DNA of 64,000 nucleotides from SABI01 sp963678555 (GTDB lineage Bacteria > Spirochaetota > Spirochaetia > Sphaerochaetales > Sphaerochaetaceae): assembly GCA_963678555.2 (NCBI GenBank), contig OY782871.2, positions 372,001 through 436,000 of the forward strand, given 5' to 3'. The position numbers were made by a program, and so were the translations under genes. This document shows positions 44,793 to 53,288 of this stretch, one piece after another. Below the pieces are notes generated by a model. That model was not told the origin of the DNA and made no database searches. It saw only the letters and a list, made by a program, of their open reading frames with translations. How positions within the stretch are numbered: position 1 is the first letter of the stretch; each line of letters starts with the position of its first letter.

Positions 44793-46112
44793 ATGAAGGT
44801 TAGTAAATTCGGAGGAAGTTCGCTGTGTGATGCTGAACACATCAGAAAGGTGGGGCAGATCCTCTCTTCGGATCCATCGAGAGTGGTAGCAGTTGTGTCA
44901 GCACCGGGGAAGCGGCACAGTGATGATATCAAGATCACCGACATGCTCTATACCTGTCAGTCTCTTGTAGCGAAAGGTGGCTCCTGTGAAAAGGAGTTCG
45001 GTATCATCAGGGAACGATTCACCGAGATTGCAAGAGAGCTTGGAGTCAGCCATGATATCACTGAAGCGCTTGATGAGGTCTATAGGAACATCTCGGAGGG
45101 TGCGAGTGCTCACTATGCGGCAAGCAGGGGAGAGTATCTCAATGCGGTTCTCATCTCCCAGTATCTCGGCTGGAAGATGATCGATGCTCAGGATGTCGTG
45201 TGTATCACCGATGAAGGTACTGTTGATGAGAAAACCTACGATATGGTCGCCTCTGCACTTGAGGAGGGACAGCATTATGTCTTCCCCGGTTTCTTCGGTC
45301 AGGGTACTGACGGGAAGGTCAAAGCTTTCTCCCGTGGCGGCAGTGATATCTCGGGAGCTATAGTAGCCCGCGCTCTGGGGAACAAGACCTCCGATAGTTG
45401 TATCTATGAGAACTGGACCGATGTCTCCGGAATTTCAAAGGCAGACCCGCGTGTGGTCAGTGATGCGAAGGTGATCAAGGAGATGACCTATCGGGAAGTG
45501 AGAGAGCTTGCTGCAGTCGGTTTCAATGTCTTCCATGAAGATGCCATTGCGCCTGTCAGAGAAGCCGGCATTCCGATTCAGGTGAAGAATACCGGGCGGC
45601 CGGAGGATGAGGGAACCTCGATCGTTGCGTCACGAAATATCGACCAGGATCCCATTATCGGAATCTCGGTTAAGAAGGACTACCTCAGGATAGGGGTACA
45701 CAAGGTCTTCCTCCTGAAGAATCCTCAGGTAAGGGCCCGGATCGAACAGACACTGAGAGATGCAGGGCTTATACTTGAGTTCACACTCCAGGGAATCGAT
45801 GACCTTACCTGGTATGCTCAGATTCATGCCGGAGTTGATATCGAGCCTGATGCACTCGCTGAAACACTCAGAAAGGATTTCTCGCTCGAATCAGTGAGTG
45901 TCGAGACAGGCCATGCTGTCACTGCTGTGGCTGGAGAGGGTCTGCGGAGTCAGAAGAGACGGCTGTACCACATCCTTCCTGCTCTCATGGACGAGGGAGT
46001 TGAAGTGACCTTCACCCTCTTTGATGCCACTCCTCTCACAGCTCTCTTTGGTGTCAGAGAATCAGATGCGAAGAATGTGATTCACACGGTCTACGACGCA
46101 ATGTTCCGTTAA
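44793..46112 (+). CDS. Aspartate kinase
   Basis: 439-aa cytoplasmic enzyme that phosphorylates aspartate, opening lysine, threonine and methionine synthesis. The N-terminal KFGGSSLCDAEHIRKV motif is the kinase signature, with SRGGSDISGAI and a helix-rich region near 130. The C-terminal part has two ACT-type domains (IGISVKKDYLRIGVHKVFLL and the segment around 370-430) that usually bind lysine or threonine. It is single-function, not fused to homoserine dehydrogenase. AAGGAG lies 9 bases upstream of ATG 44793. Confidence 0.95.
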   Translation: MKVSKFGGSSLCDAEHIRKVGQILSSDPSRVVAVVSAPGKRHSDDIKITDMLYTCQSLVAKGGSCEKEFGIIRERFTEIARELGVSHDITEALDEVYRNISEGASAHYAASRGEYLNAVLISQYLGWKMIDAQDVVCITDEGTVDEKTYDMVASALEEGQHYVFPGFFGQGTDGKVKAFSRGGSDISGAIVARALGNKTSDSCIYENWTDVSGISKADPRVVSDAKVIKEMTYREVRELAAVGFNVFHEDAIAPVREAGIPIQVKNTGRPEDEGTSIVASRNIDQDPIIGISVKKDYLRIGVHKVFLLKNPQVRARIEQTLRDAGLILEFTLQGIDDLTWYAQIHAGVDIEPDALAETLRKDFSLESVSVETGHAVTAVAGEGLRSQKRRLYHILPALMDEGVEVTFTLFDATPLTALFGVRESDAKNVIHTVYDAMFR

Positions 46113-46135
46113 GGGTCTGGTTTCCTGCAAGATGT

Positions 46136-46177
46136 AAGCCCCTGCTGCATGTAAGCTACTACTGCAGAGGGGCTTTT
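46136..46177 (+). terminator. Terminator after aspartate kinase
   Basis: AAGCCCCT pairs with AGGGGCTT, with inner CTGCTGCA/TGCAG pairing, followed by TTTTCT. A good rho-independent terminator. Confidence 0.8.
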
Positions 46178-46339
46178 CTACTGTTCCGTGTCCGATCAGA
46201 TCTGTATGAGATTATCCTTGTCCGCCTGTCCAGAGAAAATCTGCCCTGAAGATCATGGTACTGCGTTCCTGTGATCAGGCTTTACGCAGGACCGTAGGAA
46301 AAATCGAGGGAGAGTAGGGACGGGGGAAGGAAGATAGAA

Positions 46340-46370
46340 AAAGAGACTGTCGCGCTGCAACAGTCTCTTT
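46340..46370 (-). terminator. Terminator after ABC ATPase gene
   Basis: AAAGAGACTGT and ACAGTCTCTTT form an 11-bp stem, with TTTTCT following on the minus strand. It ends the ugpC-like gene, 20 bases after its stop codon. Confidence 0.8.
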
Positions 46371-46389
46371 CTTATTGAGGAACTCCTGA

Positions 46390-47484
46390 TTACTTGATGA
46401 CCAGTTCGGTCTCGTAATCGAAAAATTTCACTTTGCTCATTTCAGGAATGAACTGGATCTCCTGATCCACTGCCAGCTGAATAGAAGGTTCGATCTTACA
46501 GATGACCTGGTGGGTACCGATCGTGACGTAAACGTGAGTCTCTGATCCGAGAGGTTCGATGACACTGACACGTCCGTTGATCGTTTTTCCTTCAACGACA
46601 TCCCTGGAATATTCAACATCTTCCGGGCGGATACCGAAGGTCACTTTCTTGCCGACATAGGGTGTCAGCAATTTCTTATTGTTGCCGTCAAGTATGACTT
46701 TGAAGTTTCCTTCATCAATGACAATGTCATCACCATCCTTGGTTACATCAACAGTAAGGAAGTTCATGGGAGGTGATCCGATGAAGCCTGCTACAAACTT
46801 GTTGTTCGGTTCGTTGTACAGTTCAAGAGGACCGCCGATCTGCTGGATGATACCGAGCTTCATAACGACAATCTTGTCAGCCATCGTGAGAGCTTCGACC
46901 TGGTCGTGAGTAACGTAGATCATTGTCGCTTTCAGTCTGTTATGGAGAGAGGAGATCTCAGCACGCATCTGAACTCTGAGTTTTGCATCGAGGTTTGAGA
47001 GAGGTTCGTCGAAGAGGAATACCTTCGGGTGACGTACGATGGCACGTCCTACCGCAACTCTCTGGCGCTGGCCTCCGCTGAGTGCCTTCGGTTTTCTGTC
47101 AAGCAGCATTTCGATGTCGAGAATCTTTGCCGCTTCGCGGACACGCTGATCAATCTCGTCCTTGGGGAACTTCCTGATCTTGAGTCCGAAAGCCATGTTG
47201 TCGTAAACGCTCATGTGAGGATACAGAGCATAGTTCTGGAACACCATGGCGATGTCTCTGTCTTTTGGCGGGACATCATTCACCAGCCGTCCGTCGATGT
47301 AGAGCTCTCCGCTCGAGATGTCTTCAAGACCGGCGACCATTCGTAGAGTGGTAGATTTACCGCAGCCTGAGGGGCCGACGAGTACTACAAACTCTCTGTC
47401 CTTGATATCGATGTTAACCGAATCAACCGCTTTTACGTTTCCGTCGTACACTTTGCAAATGTCTTTCAATTGCACAGTTGCCAT
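46390..47484 (-). CDS. ugpC: MalK/UgpC/MsmK-type ABC transporter ATP-binding protein
   Basis: 364-aa ATPase energising carbohydrate or glycerol-phosphate import permeases. Walker A is GPSGCGKST, Q loop FQNYALYPHM, signature LSGGQRQRVAVGRA, Walker B FLFDEPLSNLD and H loop THDQVEA. The C-terminal OB-type regulatory domain includes GIRPEDVEYS. ATG 47484 has GGAGG 5 bases upstream; longer readings run into the promoter. No permease or binding protein is nearby, so it probably serves several systems, as MsmK-type multitask ATPases do in other bacteria. Confidence 0.92.
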   Translation of the reverse strand: MATVQLKDICKVYDGNVKAVDSVNIDIKDREFVVLVGPSGCGKSTTLRMVAGLEDISSGELYIDGRLVNDVPPKDRDIAMVFQNYALYPHMSVYDNMAFGLKIRKFPKDEIDQRVREAAKILDIEMLLDRKPKALSGGQRQRVAVGRAIVRHPKVFLFDEPLSNLDAKLRVQMRAEISSLHNRLKATMIYVTHDQVEALTMADKIVVMKLGIIQQIGGPLELYNEPNNKFVAGFIGSPPMNFLTVDVTKDGDDIVIDEGNFKVILDGNNKKLLTPYVGKKVTFGIRPEDVEYSRDVVEGKTINGRVSVIEPLGSETHVYVTIGTHQVICKIEPSIQLAVDQEIQFIPEMSKVKFFDYETELVIK

Positions 47485-47518
47485 AAAAGCCTCCAATGAA
47501 TTTATTTTATTACCTACG

Positions 47519-47547
47519 ATTGTACGGTCCGATCGGGTCAAAGTCAA
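47519..47547 (-). promoter_or_regulatory. Sigma-70-type promoter of ugpC
   Basis: Minus-strand TTGACT (47547-47542), 17-base spacer and TACAAT (47524-47519), about 35 bases before the ATG. A near-consensus promoter. Confidence 0.8.
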
Positions 47548-47826
47548 TTGGTAATTTCCGGTCCATTATGTTTAAACTAAACCGAATAAGAAAAATCCCA
47601 ATCTTATCTCAAATGATTATTTCCTGTAGGAGAAAGAAGTGTGGTTTAATGAATAGATAAGTAAAAGGGAGTGAGAGGTTCTGAGGTGAAGGCTCTTTCC
47701 CTAAAGGAGAAGTGAAGAGGAAGTCCCTTTGTTGGTTGGACCCGGCAAAAACTCCCTCTCCACCAAAAACAGTATAGCAACAGTACCATCGAAGCGGATT
47801 CAATTCAAGAGACCAACCATCCATCC
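47548..47826. other. Intergenic stretch before the ISNCY cassette
   Basis: About 280 bases, AT-rich at first. No gene, tRNA or clear terminal inverted repeat was found. The left end of the transposon cassette must lie somewhere here. Confidence 0.35.
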
Positions 47827-48402
47827 TTGAATACGGACAACGGCGGACTCGCATGCGGAAGATGCCTTGGTCCACTTGAGTATCGATTCAGGCGGGCGAG
47901 GATCAGAAAGTACACGAGTGAAGAAGGCCCGGCGGAGGAAACGACAAGCGTCACCGTCGGCCGTTGTTCGAGAGAAGGCCGGTACAAGACGATCTATCCC
48001 CACGACGTTGTGCGTAATAAGCATTACAGCCTCAGTGAAATTCAATCCGTGCTTGATGGTAGGAATGACTATTCCCTGGCGAGCGAACGGACGATGTACT
48101 ACTGGAAGTCCTGGTTCAAAAACATGTTTGAGGCCGTAGTGGACTATCTCTGGCAGGTCGTCAACCATATTATTTCACAGGAGACCATCTTTTCCGCTTT
48201 GCAGTCATTCCTCGAAAAACTCGCTGGCGAATGGCTGAGATATATTCTTGATCTATTTTCTGCCGGTATTAACAACCTTTGCATGTTCTTTGATCTCCTG
48301 ACCATTACCATCATCTCAGAGTGCGGGAATCTGTGCAGAACCCATAGAAATGGGAGTACAGAGACCGATGAGAGGGGGTGCATACCACTCCCGGGAGGTT
48401 AG
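47827..48402 (+). CDS. DUF6431-like protein associated with transposase
   Basis: 191-aa protein starting at a TTG with no clear ribosome site, so the N-terminus is uncertain. A CGRC pair and GRCSREGRYKTIYPHDVVRNKHYSLSEI resemble the Cys-rich segment of DUF6431, and SVLDG...SERTMYYWKSWF resembles its helix-turn-helix. DUF6431 proteins are often encoded directly before transposases, probably as DNA-binding partners. One usual zinc-ligand Cys seems missing. The end is 6 bases before the transposase start. Confidence 0.6.
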   Translation: MNTDNGGLACGRCLGPLEYRFRRARIRKYTSEEGPAEETTSVTVGRCSREGRYKTIYPHDVVRNKHYSLSEIQSVLDGRNDYSLASERTMYYWKSWFKNMFEAVVDYLWQVVNHIISQETIFSALQSFLEKLAGEWLRYILDLFSAGINNLCMFFDLLTITIISECGNLCRTHRNGSTETDERGCIPLPGG

Positions 48403-48408
48403 GAGAAG

Positions 48409-49842
48409 ATGGAACTGAAGGAACTGAGACCCCATGAACTGGAAAAGTACAGCACAGCCAGGGAAGTTGTTGACCTGGGCTGTACCGACACGGCCATACG
48501 ACGGGGCCGAACGAAGCTCGGATGTACCCGAAAGACACTCGTGAAGTACACGAAGTGGTATGAAAGCGGTGATGTGTCGCTGTTCAGTCACCGCAACAAA
48601 GGGCGCCAGCCTGCGACAAAAGTACCGCAGGAGACGAGGAAGACAGTTGAGAGGTTGTACAGGGAGAAGTACAGTAATGCGAGTTTCACCCATTTCATGG
48701 AGATCCTCAAAGAGGATCATGGCATCAGCCTCTCCGACGGAACGGTGCATGCAATCCTGAAACAGGCCTGTTTCGTCTCTCCCTGCTCCAAGAAAGCTAC
48801 CAGGAGAAAGATGGAGAAACAACTCAGGATGACAGCCAGAAAGGAGCATCTGAGTAAAGCGGAAAGTGAGAGAGTCAATGCTGCTTTTGGAATGATTGAT
48901 GGCGCCGATGCCCATCCTCGCAGACCTCGCAGTAAGTATTTCGGTGAACTCATCCAGATGGATGCAAGTGAGCTTGTCTGGGTAAAGGGGAAACGTAAGT
49001 GGCACCTGCATGTTGCTGTTGACGACGCGACCAGCGAGGTTGTCGGTGCATGGTTTGACACCCAGGAGACATTGAACGGCTACTACCATGTGCTGTTCAT
49101 GATCCTCACGCGCTACGGCATCCCCTCCCGCTTCAAAACCGACCGGAGGACAGTCTTCGAGTACAGCCAGAGGGCTAAGCCTGATGAGGAGAAAGACACC
49201 TTCACCCAGTTCGCTGCAGCCTGCAGAGTACTGGGAATAGACATTCAGACAAGCTCAATACCTCAACACAAAGCAAGGGTTGAACGCATGAACAAAACGC
49301 TCCAGGGTAGAATCCCGGTGGAACTCACTCGTCACGGCATCACGAGCATCGAGGACGCGAACGCATTCCTGTGGGACTATCTGAACACCTTCAATGGACA
49401 GTTCTCCCTGAAAGATGAAAGAGATGAACAGACCAGCACCTTCCTGAAAGCTCCTTCAGAAGAGGAGCTCAACACCATCCTGGCAGTCATCTCTCAACGT
49501 ACAGTCGATGCAGGGAACAGCATCAAATACCATAACGCCTACTACCAGCCCTGGTCACTGGATCTTCCTGCCAAACACCCCAGACTCTTCCCCAAGGGAA
49601 CGAAGGTCTTTGTCATCAGAACCTTCGATGACAGGCTGCTGGCAAGCATAAAAGAAGAGCTCTACATCCTCAAGGAGATACCGAAAAGAAGCTCCCACAG
49701 CAAAGAATTCGATCCTGAGCCGACCCCAAGACCGAGGCCGCAGGTAAAACCTGCTGTAGATCATCCATGGAGATCAAGTTACCTCACTCCACGAGTCCTG
49801 CAGACCCACATCGCCAATAAAAAGGAGGAATACCTATCATGA
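48409..49842 (+). CDS. ISNCY-family DDE transposase
   Basis: 477-aa transposase. The helix-turn-helix N-terminus (REVVDLGCTDTAIRRGRTKLGC) is followed by an rve-type catalytic core with Asp in IQMDASELVW, Asp in RFKTDRRTVFEY and Glu in HKARVERMNKTLQGR. The C-terminal segment contains RLFPKGTKVFVI. Size and motif order fit the ISDol1-like ISNCY group. ATG 48409 follows GGAG by 5 bases. It seems intact. A 100-aa gene overlaps its stop by four bases. Confidence 0.88.
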   Translation: MELKELRPHELEKYSTAREVVDLGCTDTAIRRGRTKLGCTRKTLVKYTKWYESGDVSLFSHRNKGRQPATKVPQETRKTVERLYREKYSNASFTHFMEILKEDHGISLSDGTVHAILKQACFVSPCSKKATRRKMEKQLRMTARKEHLSKAESERVNAAFGMIDGADAHPRRPRSKYFGELIQMDASELVWVKGKRKWHLHVAVDDATSEVVGAWFDTQETLNGYYHVLFMILTRYGIPSRFKTDRRTVFEYSQRAKPDEEKDTFTQFAAACRVLGIDIQTSSIPQHKARVERMNKTLQGRIPVELTRHGITSIEDANAFLWDYLNTFNGQFSLKDERDEQTSTFLKAPSEEELNTILAVISQRTVDAGNSIKYHNAYYQPWSLDLPAKHPRLFPKGTKVFVIRTFDDRLLASIKEELYILKEIPKRSSHSKEFDPEPTPRPRPQVKPAVDHPWRSSYLTPRVLQTHIANKKEEYLS

Positions 49843-50141
49843 GGAAGACCAAGACAGTACCAAAACCACCGGGACTCACGGCGAAGGAAAACCGTGATCT
49901 GGCCTTTCTGTTCTCTCTTATGGTCGACCAGCAGGATTGGCTGGTGAGGAACCTGCAGGAGATTGTGGCAGATAGTGATGGAGACATCATCTCCTCCTGG
50001 GTGCGACGCTACATCACAGACCACAGTGGACACCTGCGGGCCCTGCCGGACTCCGTGTGGGATGGGTGTCTTGCCGATTACCGGGACCAGCGAGACCAGC
50101 TCATCAGGAATTGGTGGATGGAGACAATGGGATGCGGGTGA
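49839..50141 (+). CDS. Small protein coupled to ISNCY transposase
   Basis: 100-aa acidic/aromatic protein of no recognised family (e.g. LMVDQQDWLVRNLQEIVADSD, in part, and SSWVRRYITDHSGHLRALPDSVWD). It overlaps the transposase stop with ATGA and has AAAGGAGG upstream, both good signs that it is translated. A GGGCAG/CTGCCC hairpin (50143-50158) follows. It may assist transposition or be cargo. Function unknown. Confidence 0.6.
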   Translation: MRKTKTVPKPPGLTAKENRDLAFLFSLMVDQQDWLVRNLQEIVADSDGDIISSWVRRYITDHSGHLRALPDSVWDGCLADYRDQRDQLIRNWWMETMGCG

Positions 50142-50191
50142 TGGGCAGGGCTCTGCCCCGCCCTTACTTCCGGATTACTCTGAGGTGAGTT

Positions 50192-50377
50192 ATGAGAAAC
50201 AAGTGGAAACCTGTTGATTTCGATAGGCTATGTGAAGACCAGGTTTTCTCCAGAGAGGAGTATGATCTTCTCTTGGAGAACCTGAGATACGAGCTCGAAT
50301 ACGCTTCAACAAACGTAGTTCGAGCTTGGGAGAAACAGCCAGTCAGAACACGCAATGCTCTGGAGAGACTGTTGTAG
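50192..50377 (+). CDS. Small hypothetical protein at end of transposon cassette
   Basis: 61-aa helical protein (MRNKWKPVDFDRLCEDQVF..., then LLLENLRYELEYASTNVVRAWEK). GAGGTGAG lies just before ATG 50192. It lies in the same direction as the transposase and 50 bases after the previous small gene. No family is recognised. It is possibly a cassette component. Confidence 0.45.
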   Translation: MRNKWKPVDFDRLCEDQVFSREEYDLLLENLRYELEYASTNVVRAWEKQPVRTRNALERLL

Positions 50378-50833
50378 GTAGGAGGAAAAAATCATTTACG
50401 GGCTACACACTTACATATTTACACACACGCTGTAACTAACCCGTATATGAAAATTCCTCAAGTAAGCTCACATGCTTACTTCCTGTATGAGAGAGCGGAT
50501 GACCACCTCTACCTCGCCAGGAGTGCCGGCAGAAACCGAGTCGAGGCATCGTAACACACAGTGTGCCCTGTTCCGGAGTGTAGAATCACCTCATGCATCA
50601 GACTCTCTTAATCGATGCACAGGGTGAGGTATCTGGACAGCAGAAAACTTCTCACTTTCCGTTACCACCTGCTTAGTATCGGGTCATTGAACGAGCGAAA
50701 ACATCCCCTTTTCAGGGTGACAGAATTTGCCTGTCTACAGGAAAAACGATCATATCTTTACTCTGGATTTGTAGTTGAGGGCAGGGATAGTACATGTTGA
50801 CATTAAGGCATTACAGGAAGGAGAAGAAATGTT
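50378..50833. other. Intergenic stretch with hairpin and gene remnant
   Basis: About 455 bases. Contains an AAGTAAGC/GCTTACTT hairpin (50460-50481) that could be at or near the transposon right end, the GGDEF tail remnant (50486-50554), and the upstream region of the BspA-like lipoprotein gene. Nothing else is seen. Confidence 0.4.
50486..50554 (+). pseudogene. C-terminal remnant of a GGDEF diguanylate cyclase
   Basis: The frame reads YERADDHLYLARSAGRNRVE followed by AS and TAA. This matches the family's terminal pattern (compare RADENLYRAKDRGRNCV of the gene at 291-1268). Only the last 22 codons remain, directly after the transposon cassette. Confidence 0.7.
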
Positions 50834-51820
50834 ATGAACCGGTCGAAGATTATTGTAAGCATCTGTAGTTTCACTGCAATCATCCTGTTACTTGGCAGCT
50901 GTTCCGTATCACCTGAGGAAGGGGAACCTCCTCTTACCCGCGCTCAACTCATTGCAATGATAAATGCTGATGAGGATGTAACGGATGTAAACACCTCACA
51001 GATTTCTGATATGAGCTACGTATTCAATGGGAACCCTGATTTCAATCAGGATATTTCTGGCTGGGATACCAGCAGTGTGACGGACATGTCTCACATGTTC
51101 GAAGAGGCACGTAGTTTCAATCAGGATATCGGCTCCTGGGATACCGGCAACGTTACGGATATGAATCAGATGTTCAATAACGCACAATCATTCGATCAGG
51201 ATTTGAATGATTGGGATACCAGTAACGTAACTGATATGTCTTGGCTGTTTAATAATGCATTTGACTTCAATGGTAATATCACCGATTGGGACACCGGTAA
51301 TGTGACAAGCATGAGAGGGATGTTCAACAGTGCGCAATCATTCGATCAGGATATCGGCTCCTGGGATACGAACAGTGTGACGAACATGATAGGGATGTTC
51401 GATAGTGCAGGAGCGTTCAATCAGAATCTTAACTCATGGGATGTCAGCAGTGTCGTGGATATGAACGGCATGTTCAATAATGCGCAGGCGTTCAATGGGG
51501 ATATCTCAGACTGGAATGTCAGCAACGTGACTGATATGAGTGATATGTTCATCCATGCATCTGCTTTCAATCAGGATATCGGCTCCTGGGATACGAGCAG
51601 CGTGACGGATATGCAGTCAATGTTCCAAGATACAGACACGTTCAATCAAGACATCTCTGGATGGGATACCTCGTCTGTGACGAACATGGGTACCATGTTT
51701 TTTGAAGCAGAGGTGTTCCGGCAAGATCTATCTGGTTGGGATGTGACCAATGTTACAGTGTCTAATAACTTCAGCAATAACGGTTCCTGGCTTGTATCAG
51801 AACGCCCCTCATTTTCATAA
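50834..51820 (+). CDS. BspA-like lipoprotein with DUF285 leucine-rich-type repeats
   Basis: 328-aa surface lipoprotein. Signal peptide with lipobox LLLGSC (Cys near residue 23), a short linker, then ten tandem 25-residue repeats of the form FNQDIxxWDTSxVTDMxxMFxxAxx from about residue 70 to 320. These BspA/DUF285 repeats are common in surface proteins that bind host or matrix partners in mycoplasmas, Treponema and others. ATG 50834 has GGAGAAG about 8 bases upstream. Repeat identity is high (e.g. GATATCGGCTCCTGGGATAC recurs), so copy number may vary. A single gene, orientation opposite to the fasciclin gene. Confidence 0.92.
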   Translation: MNRSKIIVSICSFTAIILLLGSCSVSPEEGEPPLTRAQLIAMINADEDVTDVNTSQISDMSYVFNGNPDFNQDISGWDTSSVTDMSHMFEEARSFNQDIGSWDTGNVTDMNQMFNNAQSFDQDLNDWDTSNVTDMSWLFNNAFDFNGNITDWDTGNVTSMRGMFNSAQSFDQDIGSWDTNSVTNMIGMFDSAGAFNQNLNSWDVSSVVDMNGMFNNAQAFNGDISDWNVSNVTDMSDMFIHASAFNQDIGSWDTSSVTDMQSMFQDTDTFNQDISGWDTSSVTNMGTMFFEAEVFRQDLSGWDVTNVTVSNNFSNNGSWLVSERPSFS

Positions 51821-51900
51821 TGCTTTTCACCACCTTCATAGTGACAACATTACCATACCCTGACAGGTCAGGATGGAGATGGGGTGATACAAGAAATCAG

Positions 51901-51931
51901 ATTACCGGACAGTCAGCCTCTGGCCGGTAAT
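51901..51931 (+). terminator. Hairpin after the BspA-like gene
   Basis: ATTACCGG pairs with CCGGTAAT (8 bp). It lies 80 bases after the stop codon with only weak T-richness afterwards. Confidence 0.45.
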
Positions 51932-52015
51932 TGTGTTGATGTGCAAGGCTCCTGCGAGTGATGGATTGTTATCATTCTCCATCTCCCTTTCATCAGTCCC
52001 TTAGGCTGACAAGAA

Positions 52016-52041
52016 GAGCCGGTCGACTGCACGACCGGCTC
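52016..52041 (-). terminator. Terminator of the fasciclin gene
   Basis: GAGCCGGTCG and CGACCGGCTC form a perfect 10-bp stem around ACTGCA. On the minus strand TTCTTGT follows. It lies 42 bases after the stop of the 52084-52989 gene. Confidence 0.75.
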
Positions 52042-52083
52042 AAGTTGCTATACACACATCACTCAATCATTCATGTTCATCCG

Positions 52084-52989
52084 TCACTGGGGAGGAAGTA
52101 TAACAGTGTCAATGACATGAATCACTCCATTTTCAGCTTCAATATCTGCCATGATCACTTGTGCTCCGTTTATCTTCACACTGCCACCTGTCATCGTCAG
52201 TATTACATCATCTCCGTTGGCTGTGCCCTGTGAAGCGAAAGCCATCACGTCTGATGCCATGATCTTTCCCGGAATCACATGATACAGAAGAATATCTGTG
52301 AGTGTCGGAATATCTGCCAGAAGAGCTTCCACTGTTCCTGCGGGAAGCTTCGCGAATGCATCATCTGTGGGAGCAAGTACCGTAAACGGTCCCTCAGAAT
52401 CCAGAGTATCTACCAGACCTGCTGCACCAAGAGCCGCCACCAGGGTTGTGAATCTTCCGTCACCCGCAGCTATCTGTGCAATGCTCGGCATATCAGCGGG
52501 AGGGAGCAGTACTGTGTCAATCACATGGATGACTCCGTTGCGTGCCTTAATATCAGTGATAATCACCTTTGCATCATTGAGCATCACACTGCTGTTTTCA
52601 ACCCTGATATCAATACTCTTTCCGTTCGCTGCTTCTGCCGACGAAAGCCCCACGACATCAGAAGCCATCACCTCACCTGCGACCACATGGTACAGAAGAA
52701 TATCAGTCAGTGAAGGAATATCTGCGAGAAGGGCCTCCACCGCACCTGCAGGCAGTTTCGCAAACGCATCATCGGTCGGTGCGAACACGGTAAAAGGTCC
52801 CTCACCCTGCAGCGTCCCTACAAGGTCTGCAGCCTGAAGGGCAGCTACCAGTGTCGTAAAACGTCCATCTGAGGCAGCTATATCAACAATAGTCGGTTCA
52901 GCCATCGCGTCAGATTCCCGCACGCCTGCACCCATCACTGCAGAAAGTGCCAGAACGCTCATCAGTACCATCATACCAAACTTTTTCAT
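52084..52989 (-). CDS. Secreted protein with two fasciclin (FAS1) domains
   Basis: 301-aa exported protein. The signal peptide is MKKFGMMVLMSVLALSAVMGAG. Two FAS1 domains follow, at about 32-165 and 166-301. Each carries the motifs FTTLVAAL, GPFTVFAPTDDAFAKLP and ILLYHV with a conserved C-terminal VIHVIDTVLLPP. FAS1 domains mediate cell adhesion or surface binding. ATG 52989 has AAGGAG 7 bases upstream. The two repeats are similar at DNA level. It is divergent from a CarH/LitR-like regulator, which may control it. Confidence 0.92.
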   Translation of the reverse strand: MKKFGMMVLMSVLALSAVMGAGVRESDAMAEPTIVDIAASDGRFTTLVAALQAADLVGTLQGEGPFTVFAPTDDAFAKLPAGAVEALLADIPSLTDILLYHVVAGEVMASDVVGLSSAEAANGKSIDIRVENSSVMLNDAKVIITDIKARNGVIHVIDTVLLPPADMPSIAQIAAGDGRFTTLVAALGAAGLVDTLDSEGPFTVLAPTDDAFAKLPAGTVEALLADIPTLTDILLYHVIPGKIMASDVMAFASQGTANGDDVILTMTGGSVKINGAQVIMADIEAENGVIHVIDTVILPPQ

Positions 52990-53253
52990 CGTTTCTCTCC
53001 TTTCTCTGTTCATCAGAACAATGTTTGTATCTGTACCCAGCATGTCCTGTGATGCCTATCCATCACTCTGTTCCTGATCCTGCTCTCATCAGTACTGTTC
53101 CCCAGCACTGATTCCATTCAAATATCCAGCATCTGCTGTATATCATCTGTACCGAACATACGAAAGTGTCTAACTATCGTCAATATATTTTTACAATTAT
53201 TCTAAAATTATTACGACTTATATTAGACAATAGATTGACAAAGCAAAGACATG

Positions 53254-53282
53254 TTGACTGCATAGAGATCCTATGCGATAGT
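53254..53282 (+). promoter_or_regulatory. Promoter and palindromic operator of the CarH-like gene
   Basis: TTGACT (53254-53259), 17-base spacer and GATAGT (53277-53282). The whole spacer is the inverted repeat GCATAG-AGATC-CTATGC. The ATG follows the -10 box by only 6 bases, suggesting leaderless mRNA. This is a natural autoregulatory site. Confidence 0.5.
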
Positions 53283-53288
53283 TTCAGC

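Larger units (their letters stand above)
47827..50485 (+). mobile_element. ISNCY-type transposon cassette, ends uncertain
   Basis: It comprises a DUF6431-like protein gene, an ISNCY transposase gene, an overlapping 100-aa gene and a 61-aa gene, all rightward. The right side meets the tail of a broken diguanylate cyclase gene (50486-50554), which suggests the boundary. Terminal repeats and target duplication were not found by eye, so both limits are estimates. Confidence 0.55.

Noticed and set aside
47827..50377. Possibility that the ISNCY cassette is a phage Mu-like transposition module
   Set aside because: No MuB-like ATPase gene follows the transposase; the two short genes show no P-loop.
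51040..51760. CRISPR array
   Set aside because: The regular repeats are in frame with a lipoprotein gene and encode a 25-residue protein repeat; there are no unique spacers.
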